DNA of 64,000 bases from JAHFOW01 sp046350595 (GCA_046350595.1 JAXMAC010000001.1:41799-105798), one strand, 5' to 3'; shown: positions 17,637-27,409, numbered from the stretch's first letter. Made by a program: numbers and translations. The notes: generated by a model not told the origin, from the sequence alone.

Positions 17637-17798
17637 TTAATCGAGTTTATCAAATAAGTCTTTACTTGCGCCACAGGATGGACACACCCAATCTTCCGGC
17701 AGATTCTCAAAGGATGTTCCGGGTTTAACGCCATTATCGGGATCTCCTTTTTCTGGATTATAAACATAACCGCACACCCTACATTCCCACTTCGACAT
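17637..17798 (-). CDS. Rubredoxin
   Basis: A 53-residue protein with the two iron-binding motifs CRVCGYVYNPEKGDPDNGV and CPSCGASKDLF, plus the conserved PEDWVCP. It carries single electrons through one Fe(Cys)4 centre, typically to rubrerythrin or oxygen/peroxide reductases. The start is the ATG at 17798, with GAGGAGGG directly upstream; the longer frame to 17849 adds a leader not seen in the family. Its neighbours (trxB, rubrerythrin-like proteins) fit this role. Confidence 0.95.
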   Translation of the reverse strand: MSKWECRVCGYVYNPEKGDPDNGVKPGTSFENLPEDWVCPSCGASKDLFDKLD

Positions 17799-17888
17799 AG
17801 TCCCTCCTCTCATGAATAAATTGTTAGTCTTACCGCGTAAATTACTCATATTTTACATTTCCTGTAACATCTAATCAACCTTTAAAAC

Positions 17889-17928
17889 AAAAGAAAGTGC
17901 AGACCGCAGAGAATCTGCACTTTCTTTT
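17889..17928 (-). terminator. Terminator after the cytochrome c' gene
   Basis: AAAAGAAAGTGCAGA and TCTGCACTTTCTTTT form a 15-base perfect stem with a 10-base loop, T-rich on the minus strand side. It separates the cytochrome c' gene from the rubredoxin-to-ferritin group. Confidence 0.8.
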
Positions 17929-18004
17929 AAAACTGCCACAGTATGCAGAAACGCACGATTTTGCATCTCTACGCTGCTATTGTTTGAATTTCATCAACAT
18001 CGGG

Positions 18005-18532
18005 TTATCGGTTCTCAATGGGTACCTGCTTGTCACGATTTTCCTTATGACACTCAAAACATGTCTTTTGTACCATACTTACAAACGATTTAAAAGTCTC
18101 ATCCTGATTATTTGCCTTTGCTGCCTTTTGAACTTCCAGGGCGGATGATGCAATTCCCTTTTGGTAAGTATCAAAGCTTTCCTTCAGTTTCGTAATTTTT
18201 CCTTCGTCACTTGGATCAATTTTAGCCTTTTTAAACCATTTGTTATCTTTTGGATCTAAAGGAAAAAAGGTTTTATTTATGGTATAACTCTGATCTACCA
18301 CACTACCGGCCTCCTGTGATACATATTTTAAATTACCAGCAAGGATTCCTTCAAGCATATTAGTCATCCGTTTTGACATAGCATCCATTAACGCCCTTGT
18401 GGGTTCCTCAACGCCTTCGTGGCCAATAGCCTTTTGCTCTTCCGCCCAGACCCGCGAAGGAGTACCCATACCCATTAACCCAATTAATCCAACACCCACC
18501 AAACCGATACCCAATAAACGCACCCTTCTCAT
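18005..18532 (-). CDS. Exported cytochrome c'-like protein
   Basis: A 175-residue protein with a signal peptide (basic MRR, then a glycine/leucine-rich core ending VWA) and one C-terminal haem site CFECH near 155. The rest is helical, with haem close to the C-terminus, which is the c'/c-556 arrangement. Members bind NO or transfer electrons; NO handling would suit an anammox cell, but this is inferred. It lies 59 bases after aspA and ends at a strong terminator. Confidence 0.8.
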   Translation of the reverse strand: MRRVRLLGIGLVGVGLIGLMGMGTPSRVWAEEQKAIGHEGVEEPTRALMDAMSKRMTNMLEGILAGNLKYVSQEAGSVVDQSYTINKTFFPLDPKDNKWFKKAKIDPSDEGKITKLKESFDTYQKGIASSALEVQKAAKANNQDETFKSFVSMVQKTCFECHKENRDKQVPIENR

Positions 18533-18591
18533 TTACATGCTCCTTTCCTCAATAAAATGAAACGAAATACAATACATCAATGTTCAACAAT

Positions 18592-20013
18592 TTAGACGAA
18601 AACATTCTTACCCGCAGGCTCAGTCATGGAAAAAGGAGATAATATTGAATTTAAACGCTCTGCAGGAAGAATTTTTTGTTCAAGAATAACCTCCTTGACG
18701 GATTTTCCCGTCCGCAAAGATTCCTTCACCACCTCAGCCGCCTTTGAATAACCAATAAGAGGATTCAGAACGGTTACAATACCCAGGCTCCTCATCGCAT
18801 ACTCCTCACACCTGGCCGTATTTACTTTTATTCCACAAATACACTTCTCGTTAAATACCTTTACTGCATTGGCAAGGATAATAATAGAATCAAGCAGTTT
18901 AAATTGAATCAGGGGCATCATTACATTAAGTTCAAATTGTCCTGCCTGTGCTGCCAGCGCAATTGACACATCATTGCCAATCACAGAAAATCCCACCATA
19001 TCCATCATCTCAGGGATAACCGGATTAACCTTTCCTGGCATGATGGAAGAACCAGGCTGCACTGCAGGCAGTTCTATCTCCGCAAGTCCGGTGTTTGGCC
19101 CCGAGTTCATCAATCTCAAATCGTTGGCAATACGGATAAGTTCCACGGCCAGTGTTCTCAGGGCGCCTGAAAATTCAACGAATGAAGCATTACTCTGCAT
19201 AGCCTCAAATCGGTTTTTTGATTCCCTGAGATCCAGGTTCGTCATCCTTCTCAACTTTTCAACAACCCGACTGGCATATTCCGGATGCGTATTCATGCCT
19301 GTTCCCACGGCGCTTCCGCCTATACCTAGTTCTTTCAAAGATTCTCCGGCCTTTTCGATCCCCGTTGTAGCCCTGTAAAGAGAAGCTGTATAACCAGAAA
19401 ATTCCTGACCAACCCTGATGGGTACAGCATCCTGGAGATGCGTACGCCCGGATTTTACGACCGAATCAAAGGACTTTGCCTTTTTGCTCAATACTTCTGT
19501 CAGCCCATGTAAATTTTTCACAAGTCTTCTGGACAATTGTAAAACTGCAATACGCATGGCGGTGGGATAGACATCGTTGGTTGACTGTCCATAGTTTACG
19601 TTATCATTGGGATGAACCATCGAATAGTCGCCTTTTTCCCCACCCATCATTTCAATCGCTATGTTGGAGATTACCTCATTAACATTCATATGGTGGGAAG
19701 TTCCAGCGCCAGCCTGGTACACATCAACCACAAATTGGTCATGAAACTCACCATTTAAGATACGGTCACATGCAAGGATAATCATATTGCCAACCTTGCT
19801 ATCGAGACAGCCCAGTTCAACATTTACCATTGCAGCCGCCTTTTTTATATAGACCATTGCCATGGTAAACGTGGACCAAGATGTCTGACCACTTATGGGA
19901 AAGTTCTCAATGGCCCTGGCCGTTTGAACCCCGTAGTATACTTTTACAGGAATTCTCATCTCGCCCATATAATCTTTTTCAATACGATAGGAATCAAGAC
20001 TTCTGTTATTCAT
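18592..20013 (-). CDS. aspA: Aspartate ammonia-lyase
   Basis: A 473-residue member of the fumarase/aspartase superfamily. The signature GSSIMPGKVNP is at 321-331 and TNDVYPTA at 145-152. The N-terminal YYGVQTARAIENFPISG favours aspartase over fumarase C. It interconverts aspartate with fumarate and ammonium, possibly supplying fumarate or assimilating ammonium. Its start overlaps the stop of the upstream ferritin-like gene by four bases, so it belongs to that transcription unit. A fumarase role cannot be fully excluded from sequence. Confidence 0.88.
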   Translation of the reverse strand: MNNRSLDSYRIEKDYMGEMRIPVKVYYGVQTARAIENFPISGQTSWSTFTMAMVYIKKAAAMVNVELGCLDSKVGNMIILACDRILNGEFHDQFVVDVYQAGAGTSHHMNVNEVISNIAIEMMGGEKGDYSMVHPNDNVNYGQSTNDVYPTAMRIAVLQLSRRLVKNLHGLTEVLSKKAKSFDSVVKSGRTHLQDAVPIRVGQEFSGYTASLYRATTGIEKAGESLKELGIGGSAVGTGMNTHPEYASRVVEKLRRMTNLDLRESKNRFEAMQSNASFVEFSGALRTLAVELIRIANDLRLMNSGPNTGLAEIELPAVQPGSSIMPGKVNPVIPEMMDMVGFSVIGNDVSIALAAQAGQFELNVMMPLIQFKLLDSIIILANAVKVFNEKCICGIKVNTARCEEYAMRSLGIVTVLNPLIGYSKAAEVVKESLRTGKSVKEVILEQKILPAERLNSILSPFSMTEPAGKNVFV

Positions 20014-20543
20014 ACCATTTTATTTACCATATTCATCCACATGTCGTAAATACGCCCGGTATCCTCAGCATCCCACAGTTCCGTATTTTCCAGATACCCA
20101 AGCGTATTCTTTAATATGCCAAGATGTGTTTTCTCCTCGCCCGCAAGAAAACGATACATCTCCCGCTCCTTTACATCTGATGTATCTTTTGCAGCCTTTT
20201 CGTAAAACCTGATTCCGTCTTCTTCTATCTTCAACGCCAACCTAACGGCCTCTATGTCATTCGTATTGACATGAACCTTTTTTTTCAGTTCCTCACCCAT
20301 CTCCCGAAAAATGGTAGTTAATCTTTTCTGTGGATTTTTCCTATCCTTTTTCTCTATTTCTGGAGGCGAAGAAAGCAATAAACGAAGCCTCTTTGCGTGC
20401 AATCTTTCATCTTCCACGAAAGACTTGAACATTGCCCGCCCCATGGGATGAAGGGTTTTATTTGCCAGGTCGCTATAAAACTTTATCCCATCCATCTCCA
20501 TTTGAAGCGCAGTTGATTTAATATCCTTTAGCGTATCACCCAT
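20010..20543 (-). CDS. Ferritin-like/rubrerythrin-type protein
   Basis: A 177-residue helical protein with paired diiron motifs: EMDGIKFYSDLA (near 16), FVEDERLHAKRL (ExxxxxH type, near 42), EEDGIRFYEKAA (near 122) and LAGEEKTHLGIL (ExxH, near 148). This is a two-fold repeat of a helical hairpin as in rubrerythrins, without a rubredoxin domain. The likely role is peroxide or iron handling. It overlaps aspA by four bases and lies 13 bases after the next ferritin-like gene. Confidence 0.82.
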   Translation of the reverse strand: MGDTLKDIKSTALQMEMDGIKFYSDLANKTLHPMGRAMFKSFVEDERLHAKRLRLLLSSPPEIEKKDRKNPQKRLTTIFREMGEELKKKVHVNTNDIEAVRLALKIEEDGIRFYEKAAKDTSDVKEREMYRFLAGEEKTHLGILKNTLGYLENTELWDAEDTGRIYDMWMNMVNKMV

Positions 20544-20556
20544 GTTAAGTCCTTTG

Positions 20557-20913
20557 TTATTGAGGCAGGCATTTAATCGTATAATCGTTGTCCTCGTTTA
20601 CGAGGGCAAATTTTTGACAGCACAATGAACACCGCTCTTCATTTCCCACAGAGGGCATTTTTCCAAAATCAATCTCCCAACCACATACGAGACAATAAAA
20701 ACTCACATCATGGTCATCCGATTCTATGCTCCCGATAACCCTTTTCAACGAATCTTTGTGGCCTTTAGCAGCCCTTGCTAAATTTTGAAATACTTCCTTA
20801 ACTTTCATATCCTTTGAAACGCTGGCCATCTGGTTATAGAGATGCTCCTGTTCTTCTTCTACATCACAATCTGATTCTAAAAACTCCAGTACGGTTTTAT
20901 ACCCATCTCTCAT
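20557..20913 (-). CDS. Short ferritin-like domain with a C-terminal CxxC/CxxC metal site
   Basis: A 118-residue protein. The N-terminal half is a helical hairpin with EEEQEHLYNQMA and AKGHKDSLKRV. The C-terminal half has CLVCGWEIDF and CSLCCQKF, a pair of CxxC motifs like a small rubredoxin or zinc ribbon. It thus looks like a rubrerythrin in miniature: half of the diiron helices plus one metal ribbon. A dimer would be needed to build a full four-helix site. It is followed 13 bases later by another ferritin-like gene. Confidence 0.72.
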   Translation of the reverse strand: MRDGYKTVLEFLESDCDVEEEQEHLYNQMASVSKDMKVKEVFQNLARAAKGHKDSLKRVIGSIESDDHDVSFYCLVCGWEIDFGKMPSVGNEERCSLCCQKFALVNEDNDYTIKCLPQ

Positions 20914-21013
20914 ACACGTCCTCCTCTCATTTCGACCCCTTAAATAGTATCAATATTGGTAAATAGATTCTACTTTTTCAAGACTTCGATACATAGAATC
21001 GCTTACTATTAAA

Positions 21014-21208
21014 TTACAAAGATAACCTGCTCAACTGTTCGTCCAATTCATCTTTGTGCCGTATTTCATTATGCAAGATACCTTCAAGTAAGGCATTAAT
21101 TTTAGGATCACTCAACGCCTTGATCTGATCACTATACCTTTCTATTGCATGTTCCTTCTTCTGTATTGCCAGTTTGATATTCTCAATATCTTTACTATCT
21201 TTTGCCAT
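21014..21208 (-). CDS. Single-hairpin ferritin-like small protein
   Basis: A 64-residue, wholly helical protein with one half of a diiron site: EHAIERYSDQI near 18 and ILHNEIRHKDEL (ExxH) near 43. These match one hairpin of the larger ferritin-like proteins downstream. As in encapsulated ferritins, a functional diiron site would require dimerisation. AGGAG lies upstream of the ATG at 21208. It is the first gene of the redox island. Confidence 0.72.
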   Translation of the reverse strand: MAKDSKDIENIKLAIQKKEHAIERYSDQIKALSDPKINALLEGILHNEIRHKDELDEQLSRLSL

Positions 21209-21636
21209 GAGACAGCTCCTTTTTAAGAAATTTCATAAAATTCAACTATAATGGTTTAAACAATTATTGTACCAAAAGAAACATCTCTCATAATAAATAT
21301 TCAAAACATCCTAATCAACCAGAATAATTATAGTTATGTTGTTATCATCCCAGCAAACAAATTCCGGGTTTCGGAATATTTACTAAGAATTTAGAATCAA
21401 AATCCACATATTTGGAATTTTCTAAACATTAAATTATTTTAGCAGATGTTTATAATTTAAATTGCAGTCCTTTGAATCAGGTTGCTTTTGGTAGATACCG
21501 TTGAAGAGCCGCAGATTTTAGCTGCGCTCATTGCAGACTTTTAAGAGATGTTTTTACTTGTTTGGAATTACTTTGGGCAGTGTATCTGGGAAATGAATAA
21601 TATTTTCTAATTTTCAAATAGTTCTGTTTTTAAGAA
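21209..21636. other. Intergenic region, nothing recognised
   Basis: AT-rich sequence between the first gene of the redox island and the 3' end of htrA. It presumably contains the promoter of the ferritin-like genes, but no convincing pair of promoter hexamers or operator was identified. Confidence 0.5.
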
Positions 21637-23028
21637 CTAACGGACTTTTATCCTCGCATAGCCCTGGTGTTCACCGTATTTATCTGACCAAACGAGACCA
21701 ACCTCCCAAATATCCCCTTTACGCATAATCTTGAGGAGTGCGCTTAGTTCATCAATACTGTTAATTCTATATTGGCCTACATATACAAGCACATAACCAG
21801 CTTCCATGCCTACTTCGGAGGCCGGGCTATTTTTCTGGACGTCAGAAATTAACACCCCGCTCTTGAGCCACCCTAAATTCAATCGTTTGGCAATCTGGGG
21901 AGTTAAATTCTGCACATAGAGACCTAATTTCTCCAACGCCAACTTCTCTATCGAAGGGAGTGGCGCTTTTTCGAGGATAACATATATCTTCATCTCCCGG
22001 CCGCCACGATTGATATTGAAAGAGAGCTTATCGCCTACATTTTTTTTGAGGATATACTTTTCAAAATCGAGGATATCAAGAATCTCCTTTGAATCTATTT
22101 TTGTGATATAATCCCCAACTTTAATATTTGCCTTATACGCCGGACTTCCCTGTTCAACCGAAGAGACCTTAATCCCCCTTGAGGAGTCATCCTGTTCTTC
22201 TACCTGAACGCCAAACCACACCTTGTTAAGCTCTCTAAAGTTAAAGAGTTTAACCAGGGTTTGTCTTACCTTATCAACCGGAATAGCAAATCCAATTCCC
22301 TGAGCCTGATTTACAATGGCAGCATTGATTCCAATAAGCTCTCCGTCAATATTAATGAGCGGACCGCCGCTATTGCCAGGATTAATGAGCGCATCTGTCT
22401 GGATAAGGCCATCGTATTTAATTTCCCCGTATTCATTGTTAAACGTAATGGTTCTATTCTTTGCGCTCAGCACGCCTGTGGTTACGGAGTTTTCCAGGCC
22501 AAATGGATTTCCCAATGCAACTACGGTCTCGCCAATCATGATATCTTTTGACGTCCCCATTTTGACATAGGGAAGTGGTGTGGGAGAATTTATTTTTAAT
22601 ACGGCAAGATCGCTAAATGGGTCTGAACTAATCATGGTTGCCTCAAAGTCCTTCCCATCTGACAACCGGACCTTAATCTTGGAAGCTCGACTCACAACAT
22701 GTTCGTTAGTTACAATATAGCCGTCTTCGTCGATAATAACGCCAGACCCCAGTGGTCTCTCAACCATCTGCGTTTGTGGTTGACCAAAAAATTCGTTAAA
22801 AAACTGGTCAAAGACTTCACTGCGTGAACCAAAATACGGGTCAACATGTCGCTGGGTAATAAGTCGTTCGGTGCTGATGTTAGCTACAGCCGGACTGACC
22901 TTCTCAATTGCCATTACGACAGGCGTTCTGCGATTGGTCGAATCAGCATCTCGAGCAGTTGCTTTGCTGGATACCGAACTAAAACAAGCAAGGGCAAACA
23001 GCAACAAGAAGATGAGTATTTTCTTCAA
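21637..23028 (-). CDS. HtrA/DegP-family periplasmic serine protease
   Basis: A 463-residue protein with a signal peptide (about residues 1-26). The trypsin-like triad is visible: His110 in VTNEHVV, Asp140 in DPFSDLAVLKI and Ser220 in NPGNSGGPL. Two PDZ domains follow (about 265-350 and 365-460). HtrA proteases degrade or refold damaged exported proteins. It begins 22 bases after the DUF4340 gene, so it is likely cotranscribed with the Gld-type exporter. Confidence 0.93.
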   Translation of the reverse strand: MKKILIFLLLFALACFSSVSSKATARDADSTNRRTPVVMAIEKVSPAVANISTERLITQRHVDPYFGSRSEVFDQFFNEFFGQPQTQMVERPLGSGVIIDEDGYIVTNEHVVSRASKIKVRLSDGKDFEATMISSDPFSDLAVLKINSPTPLPYVKMGTSKDIMIGETVVALGNPFGLENSVTTGVLSAKNRTITFNNEYGEIKYDGLIQTDALINPGNSGGPLINIDGELIGINAAIVNQAQGIGFAIPVDKVRQTLVKLFNFRELNKVWFGVQVEEQDDSSRGIKVSSVEQGSPAYKANIKVGDYITKIDSKEILDILDFEKYILKKNVGDKLSFNINRGGREMKIYVILEKAPLPSIEKLALEKLGLYVQNLTPQIAKRLNLGWLKSGVLISDVQKNSPASEVGMEAGYVLVYVGQYRINSIDELSALLKIMRKGDIWEVGLVWSDKYGEHQGYARIKVR

Positions 23029-23049
23029 GATTAACCCCCCTCATGTCTC

Positions 23050-25479
23050 TTAGTGAAAACCACCATGTGAACCGCCATGCGGTTGTATCCGGGGACCAGT
23101 TCCGGCAGGCGTTTTTTCCTGCGGTACAGGAATCTGGCCGCCGGGTATGGCTGGCGCTGTTTCTGCCATAATAGTAGTAAAACCCTCTTCATTCCTCATC
23201 AGTTTTGAAATAGTTTCAGTCCCAACAACGTAAATGTAATCTGAATCTTTATTCTTGACATAATAGTTGTTTGCGTCCTTTTTCTTACCAATATAAAGCG
23301 CCAGCTCTCCCCCTTCCAAACCTATGGTAATAATCAGTTGAGGTTTGTCCAGTGAAAATTGTGTCAAATTCGTCGCCTTATATTGTTCAATATAACTGCC
23401 CTTTAATTCATTAAGAATGCGGATAAAATAATCAACTTCCTTCCCCTGCACCTCTTTTTGTTCATTATTTTTCAGTTTCCAGGTATTATCCTTCTTTTCC
23501 AGTTGAACGCTTTTGTCAGAATAGTCGAGCGCAAGTCTGACGACATCCGATCCTTCAAACGTAAACACTTTTGTGGGAACAAGCTCCGCATCAAAGTTCC
23601 TTATCTTCGGCCAGGAAAGCTCAAATACAAGGTCGCTGTCGCTCATCATTCCATAGGAATTTGATTTATCACCCTTAACCTTTTTCCCAATGAGCAGTGT
23701 CCTGGTTTCACATATTTTTTCCCTGGGTTCCTTCGGCTTCGCCGAAGCTTCGGGCTTTTCTTCTTTCTTGTTATCATCAGCAGGCGGTTCCGGCTCCTTT
23801 TCATACGTGACCAAAATTTTCATTGTGGGATTATCTAATCCATAGACTTTCAGGTCTTTGGCGCCCTTTATGACAAAATTTTCTGCCTTTAAAAATGACA
23901 TGTCCCAGATAATCTGGTTAATCGCATTGGTATCAGCTATAGTTTGAACGGGCTTGGAAAGTTCCCACTGGATTTGTCCTTCCTGGTCTTTTTTGTTAGT
24001 AACATCACAGACAAAGGTGCGGTCTGGTTTTTCGACAACGAGCTTTTTTGCCAGGTCCTTGTTGAAATCGCAAACAAGCCTGTCTCTGAAAGCAAGGAGC
24101 GCATTATCAATTTTGTCGTAAAACTCTGCGGAAGGGACCGTATATACAGGTTCTTCCCCTACGCGCTTTACATAACACTTGTCCCCTTCCGGTAATTTAT
24201 TACCTACATAAAACCTGGCCAATTCCCTGTCCTCTTCCTTTTGGACTGAAATCTCGAAAACAGGATTTTTTAAACCATAAACGGCCAAATCAGCCGGTTT
24301 ATCTGAAACAAAATCCTCTATATCCAGAGTCTTAATCTTTTCAATAAAATTCTTTACCGTATCCTGGTCTGCGTAAATACTAATAGGTTTAGTTAACTTC
24401 CAATCTAAATCAATGGACTTTTCAATTGCTATGAGATCAGACTGTGTCTTGATTTCCAGCTTACTAATTCCATACGTCCCGATCGATTCAAACCTGACCA
24501 CCTTCTTATCCCTGAATTCATTCGGTTTCTTGCACACATCGGCAAGAATGGCGTCTTTCAGGAAAAATACGGTAGGCTCATCACTCCGCTTCGCATAGAT
24601 TTTATTATCCATGGTATGCCCAAATGCTACGGATTGCGCAACACCCTTCTCCTGAACAGTTACTGTGTATCTCGGATTATCTAAACCGTACTTAACAAGG
24701 TCGGCTGTTTCCGTGACGAAGTCTGCACGGTCAATTTGCAAGTTTTTGAGTTTACCAATAAGTTCTTTGACTTTTTCCAGATCGGCAAGATCATTAACCG
24801 GTTCCGTAATCCGCCAGAAGCTTCCTTTTCTGTTGCATACAATATTATATTCGCCAGTTTTGATCTGCATGCTGTCAACAGCCTCTTTGTCAAAGGAAAA
24901 AACCCATTTACTCCTTAAATCAAGCACATTCTTTTGTACCTTTTCACATAAACCACCGGGGACAACAACAACTTCATCACTCGTGTCAACTTTTAAGTAA
25001 ACATTATCGCCGGCGGCAAGCTTTTGCCCCACATACACCGTGTATTTATCCCGTGGTCCCGTCACCTGGATCGTGTCTTTTCTTGCGGGAATATCTGTAT
25101 ACATGGTAAGCGTGATTTTGGGCGCATCCAGGCCGTAATCTTTTAAATCGAAGGGTTTTTCGCCTTCCTTTACAAAAGAACCAACTTTGGTCATGAATTC
25201 AAATTCAGAAAGGATACTATTTACCTCGGAGTTATCCGCCCGTAATTTTAACGGCTCTACAATATACCAGAAATTATCTTTAGTCTTCTCCAATACAACC
25301 TTACCGCTTTCATTGTTTAACTCAACCTTCCGGATCAGAGATGTTTTAAAGTCTGGAATTACCTTTTTTTGCAGCTTTTCCCACTCCTCATGGGGAAGTT
25401 GTTTTTTCTCATAGAGAAAAATGTACGAAATACCAATGGCTGCCACAATTAAAAGGATAATGGTCGTTTTGAGTTTCAT
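23050..25479 (-). CDS. DUF4340 repeat protein, membrane-anchored
   Basis: An 809-residue protein with one N-terminal membrane anchor (about residues 5-22). The rest contains several copies of a unit with WxIxxPxxxxAD, a helix, then YGLDNPxxxxxV followed by VGxK, as in DUF4340. The C-terminus is rich in Pro, Gly and His. DUF4340 proteins are usually encoded with Gld-type ABC transporters, as here. Their biochemical role is not established; a periplasmic or cell-envelope partner of the exporter is likely. Confidence 0.82.
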   Translation of the reverse strand: MKLKTTIILLIVAAIGISYIFLYEKKQLPHEEWEKLQKKVIPDFKTSLIRKVELNNESGKVVLEKTKDNFWYIVEPLKLRADNSEVNSILSEFEFMTKVGSFVKEGEKPFDLKDYGLDAPKITLTMYTDIPARKDTIQVTGPRDKYTVYVGQKLAAGDNVYLKVDTSDEVVVVPGGLCEKVQKNVLDLRSKWVFSFDKEAVDSMQIKTGEYNIVCNRKGSFWRITEPVNDLADLEKVKELIGKLKNLQIDRADFVTETADLVKYGLDNPRYTVTVQEKGVAQSVAFGHTMDNKIYAKRSDEPTVFFLKDAILADVCKKPNEFRDKKVVRFESIGTYGISKLEIKTQSDLIAIEKSIDLDWKLTKPISIYADQDTVKNFIEKIKTLDIEDFVSDKPADLAVYGLKNPVFEISVQKEEDRELARFYVGNKLPEGDKCYVKRVGEEPVYTVPSAEFYDKIDNALLAFRDRLVCDFNKDLAKKLVVEKPDRTFVCDVTNKKDQEGQIQWELSKPVQTIADTNAINQIIWDMSFLKAENFVIKGAKDLKVYGLDNPTMKILVTYEKEPEPPADDNKKEEKPEASAKPKEPREKICETRTLLIGKKVKGDKSNSYGMMSDSDLVFELSWPKIRNFDAELVPTKVFTFEGSDVVRLALDYSDKSVQLEKKDNTWKLKNNEQKEVQGKEVDYFIRILNELKGSYIEQYKATNLTQFSLDKPQLIITIGLEGGELALYIGKKKDANNYYVKNKDSDYIYVVGTETISKLMRNEEGFTTIMAETAPAIPGGQIPVPQEKTPAGTGPRIQPHGGSHGGFH

Positions 25480-25625
25480 AGTTTAATTCTTCCTTCTCTC
25501 CTGAATGAATCCTAATTTATTTGAAAACACCGTGCGATATGCAAAAAAAAACACCAGAGGATTGTTTACCAGTCAGTGAGTGCAATGCATCACGCTCCCT
25601 GCATAATTTCCCGTCAATTTATTCA

Positions 25626-25656
25626 GGTAGAGACAAGGCCGCGCCTTGTCTCTACC
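25626..25656. repeat. GTAGAGAC palindrome
   Basis: GGTAGAGACAAGGC, a three-base loop and its exact complement. The same kind of palindrome is found at 34301, 35320, 60400 and 60483. It lies between the GldG-like and DUF4340 genes and may act as an mRNA hairpin there. Confidence 0.75.
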
Positions 25657-25702
25657 AACAGCAAATACACATAAAATAGAATGAAAATTCCTGTGCAATA
25701 AA

Positions 25703-27409
25703 TTATCGGCGCCTCTTCCACCAAACAATGCCGCCAAGAATAATTGGTATCACGGGAATTCCCGCAATTGATACCCAGGTGATCACCTTCATTTGAACAG
25801 GATTGATCGTTGCCTTGCGCATATCCGGCGGTTTTGCAGAAATACCCAGTTGTGTTTCCTTTTTTGCCAACCAGCCTATCGAATTTCTTAACAAATCAAC
25901 GTTTCCAGGGTTATCGGCATATTCATTCGAAACGAAATTCACATCTCCGAAAACAACCAGACGGGCGCCCTGTGGTTTCGCAGTCGGGTCACTCGCCATA
26001 TTCGGGTGCGCCTGGGTAACCGACTTCGGCAATTCCTTTATTTGAGCAGCAACGCCCAGAGACACAGGACCCTGTACATCCACATCCACGTTATTTTCAG
26101 GCTTTTTCTGTCGCAAATTCGCAACATCGGTCTCGCCCCATGAACCTTCGGGCGCATGCATGAGTTCCGTGACCTGGTAAGGCATTTGATCATTGGGAGG
26201 CGCCGGACTGACCGAACAAGCGCCAAAGATAATGGTATTAAAATTTTTCAGATCATTCGTAATAGGATGGTCTGAGTATTCGTCCTTACCCACATAGACT
26301 TCTGCAACTGTTTGCAACCCAAACATAGGCAAATTAACCTTATTATAAACAACGACATCATCCCGAATCATAATGCCATATTCAGCCATGAGCGTCTTAA
26401 ATCCCGTAGGCGCATTTGGCTCCAGCGCAGGTTCAAGCATCAACAGGAGCTTGCCTTTGTTCTCGAGATAGTTGCGAATAATATTCAATTCTTCAGTCAG
26501 GTATGCCTTTGTCGGTCCAGCGACTACCAGGACTTCACAGTCATCAGGCACCTTTTTCACGCTTAGAATATCTAGCGGGGATACGCGACAGTTGTCTCTC
26601 TTGAGTGAGTTAGCAATTCCCGAAATCCCACCCCGGTCAAAATCCTCAAAACTTCGCTCGCCGTGTCCGGTAACAAAGTAGATCGCTGTTTGTTTTTCTT
26701 GGGTAACGTTCAGGATAGCCTCGGTAAAAGCCTCTTCTCCTTTAAACTTAAAAGGATATTGTTTTTCAATAACTTCGTTTTGCTGGACATGCTTGCTGTA
26801 TTGGCCACATTCAAATACTACCGTATTTAATTGGAGGTCGTCCAGTTTAAGGCGCTTGGCAAGTTCCTCAACCCTCGTACGATTTCGCAATGGGTCTATT
26901 TGTTCCACTTTAAGCTTGTCAGTATGGAATGCGTACTCCTTCAGAATATCCGAAATCTGTTCATAAAACATTTCACCCGGGTTAAAAAGGGTTGTAATCA
27001 CAACTGGTTTATCCAGATTTTTCAGAATATTCTTCGTTTTTTGTGAAAGTGAATACTTTCCCGTAAGGGTAAGATCGATGCGTTCATAATGACGATTATT
27101 TAAAAAACCCACTATTGCGAAGATACCCGCGGCAAAGATGGACATAATGGCAACGTTTGTTCCAACCAGCGCTTTTCTCTTAGATGCCTCTGTTGAAAAC
27201 CATTTATTTCGAATAGCGCTCGCGATGCTAAAACCAATAATAACACCGCCGCCAATGCACATGGGAACCAAAGAAGCCAACCCCCAGCCATTCAAAATTC
27301 TCGACACGCCAAAGGCTGCTATAACGGCAACAATTCCAGCCAGGATAATATATCCACCAAACCGGTCTATCCAATCATTTCTTTTTTCATTCAACGCACT
27401 CATCTCCAT
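25703..27409 (-). CDS. GldG-like ABC transporter auxiliary protein
   Basis: A 568-residue protein with three N-terminal hydrophobic segments (about 18-110) and one at the C-terminus, followed by KRRR. The exposed region has IYFVTGHGERSFEDFDRGGI and LEPALEPNAPTGFK, characteristic of the ABC-transporter auxiliary family (PF09822) that includes GldG of gliding bacteria. Its start overlaps the stop of the permease gene by 10 bases. Gliding itself is not implied; homologues occur in many non-gliding bacteria. Confidence 0.85.
   Translation of the reverse strand: MEMSALNEKRNDWIDRFGGYIILAGIVAVIAAFGVSRILNGWGLASLVPMCIGGGVIIGFSIASAIRNKWFSTEASKRKALVGTNVAIMSIFAAGIFAIVGFLNNRHYERIDLTLTGKYSLSQKTKNILKNLDKPVVITTLFNPGEMFYEQISDILKEYAFHTDKLKVEQIDPLRNRTRVEELAKRLKLDDLQLNTVVFECGQYSKHVQQNEVIEKQYPFKFKGEEAFTEAILNVTQEKQTAIYFVTGHGERSFEDFDRGGISGIANSLKRDNCRVSPLDILSVKKVPDDCEVLVVAGPTKAYLTEELNIIRNYLENKGKLLLMLEPALEPNAPTGFKTLMAEYGIMIRDDVVVYNKVNLPMFGLQTVAEVYVGKDEYSDHPITNDLKNFNTIIFGACSVSPAPPNDQMPYQVTELMHAPEGSWGETDVANLRQKKPENNVDVDVQGPVSLGVAAQIKELPKSVTQAHPNMASDPTAKPQGARLVVFGDVNFVSNEYADNPGNVDLLRNSIGWLAKKETQLGISAKPPDMRKATINPVQMKVITWVSIAGIPVIPIILGGIVWWKRRR

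Noticed and set aside
18592..20013. Fumarase C as the identity of the lyase
   Set aside because: The N-terminal YYGVQTARAIENF and overall pattern match aspartase better; fumarase activity remains possible but is not the first call.
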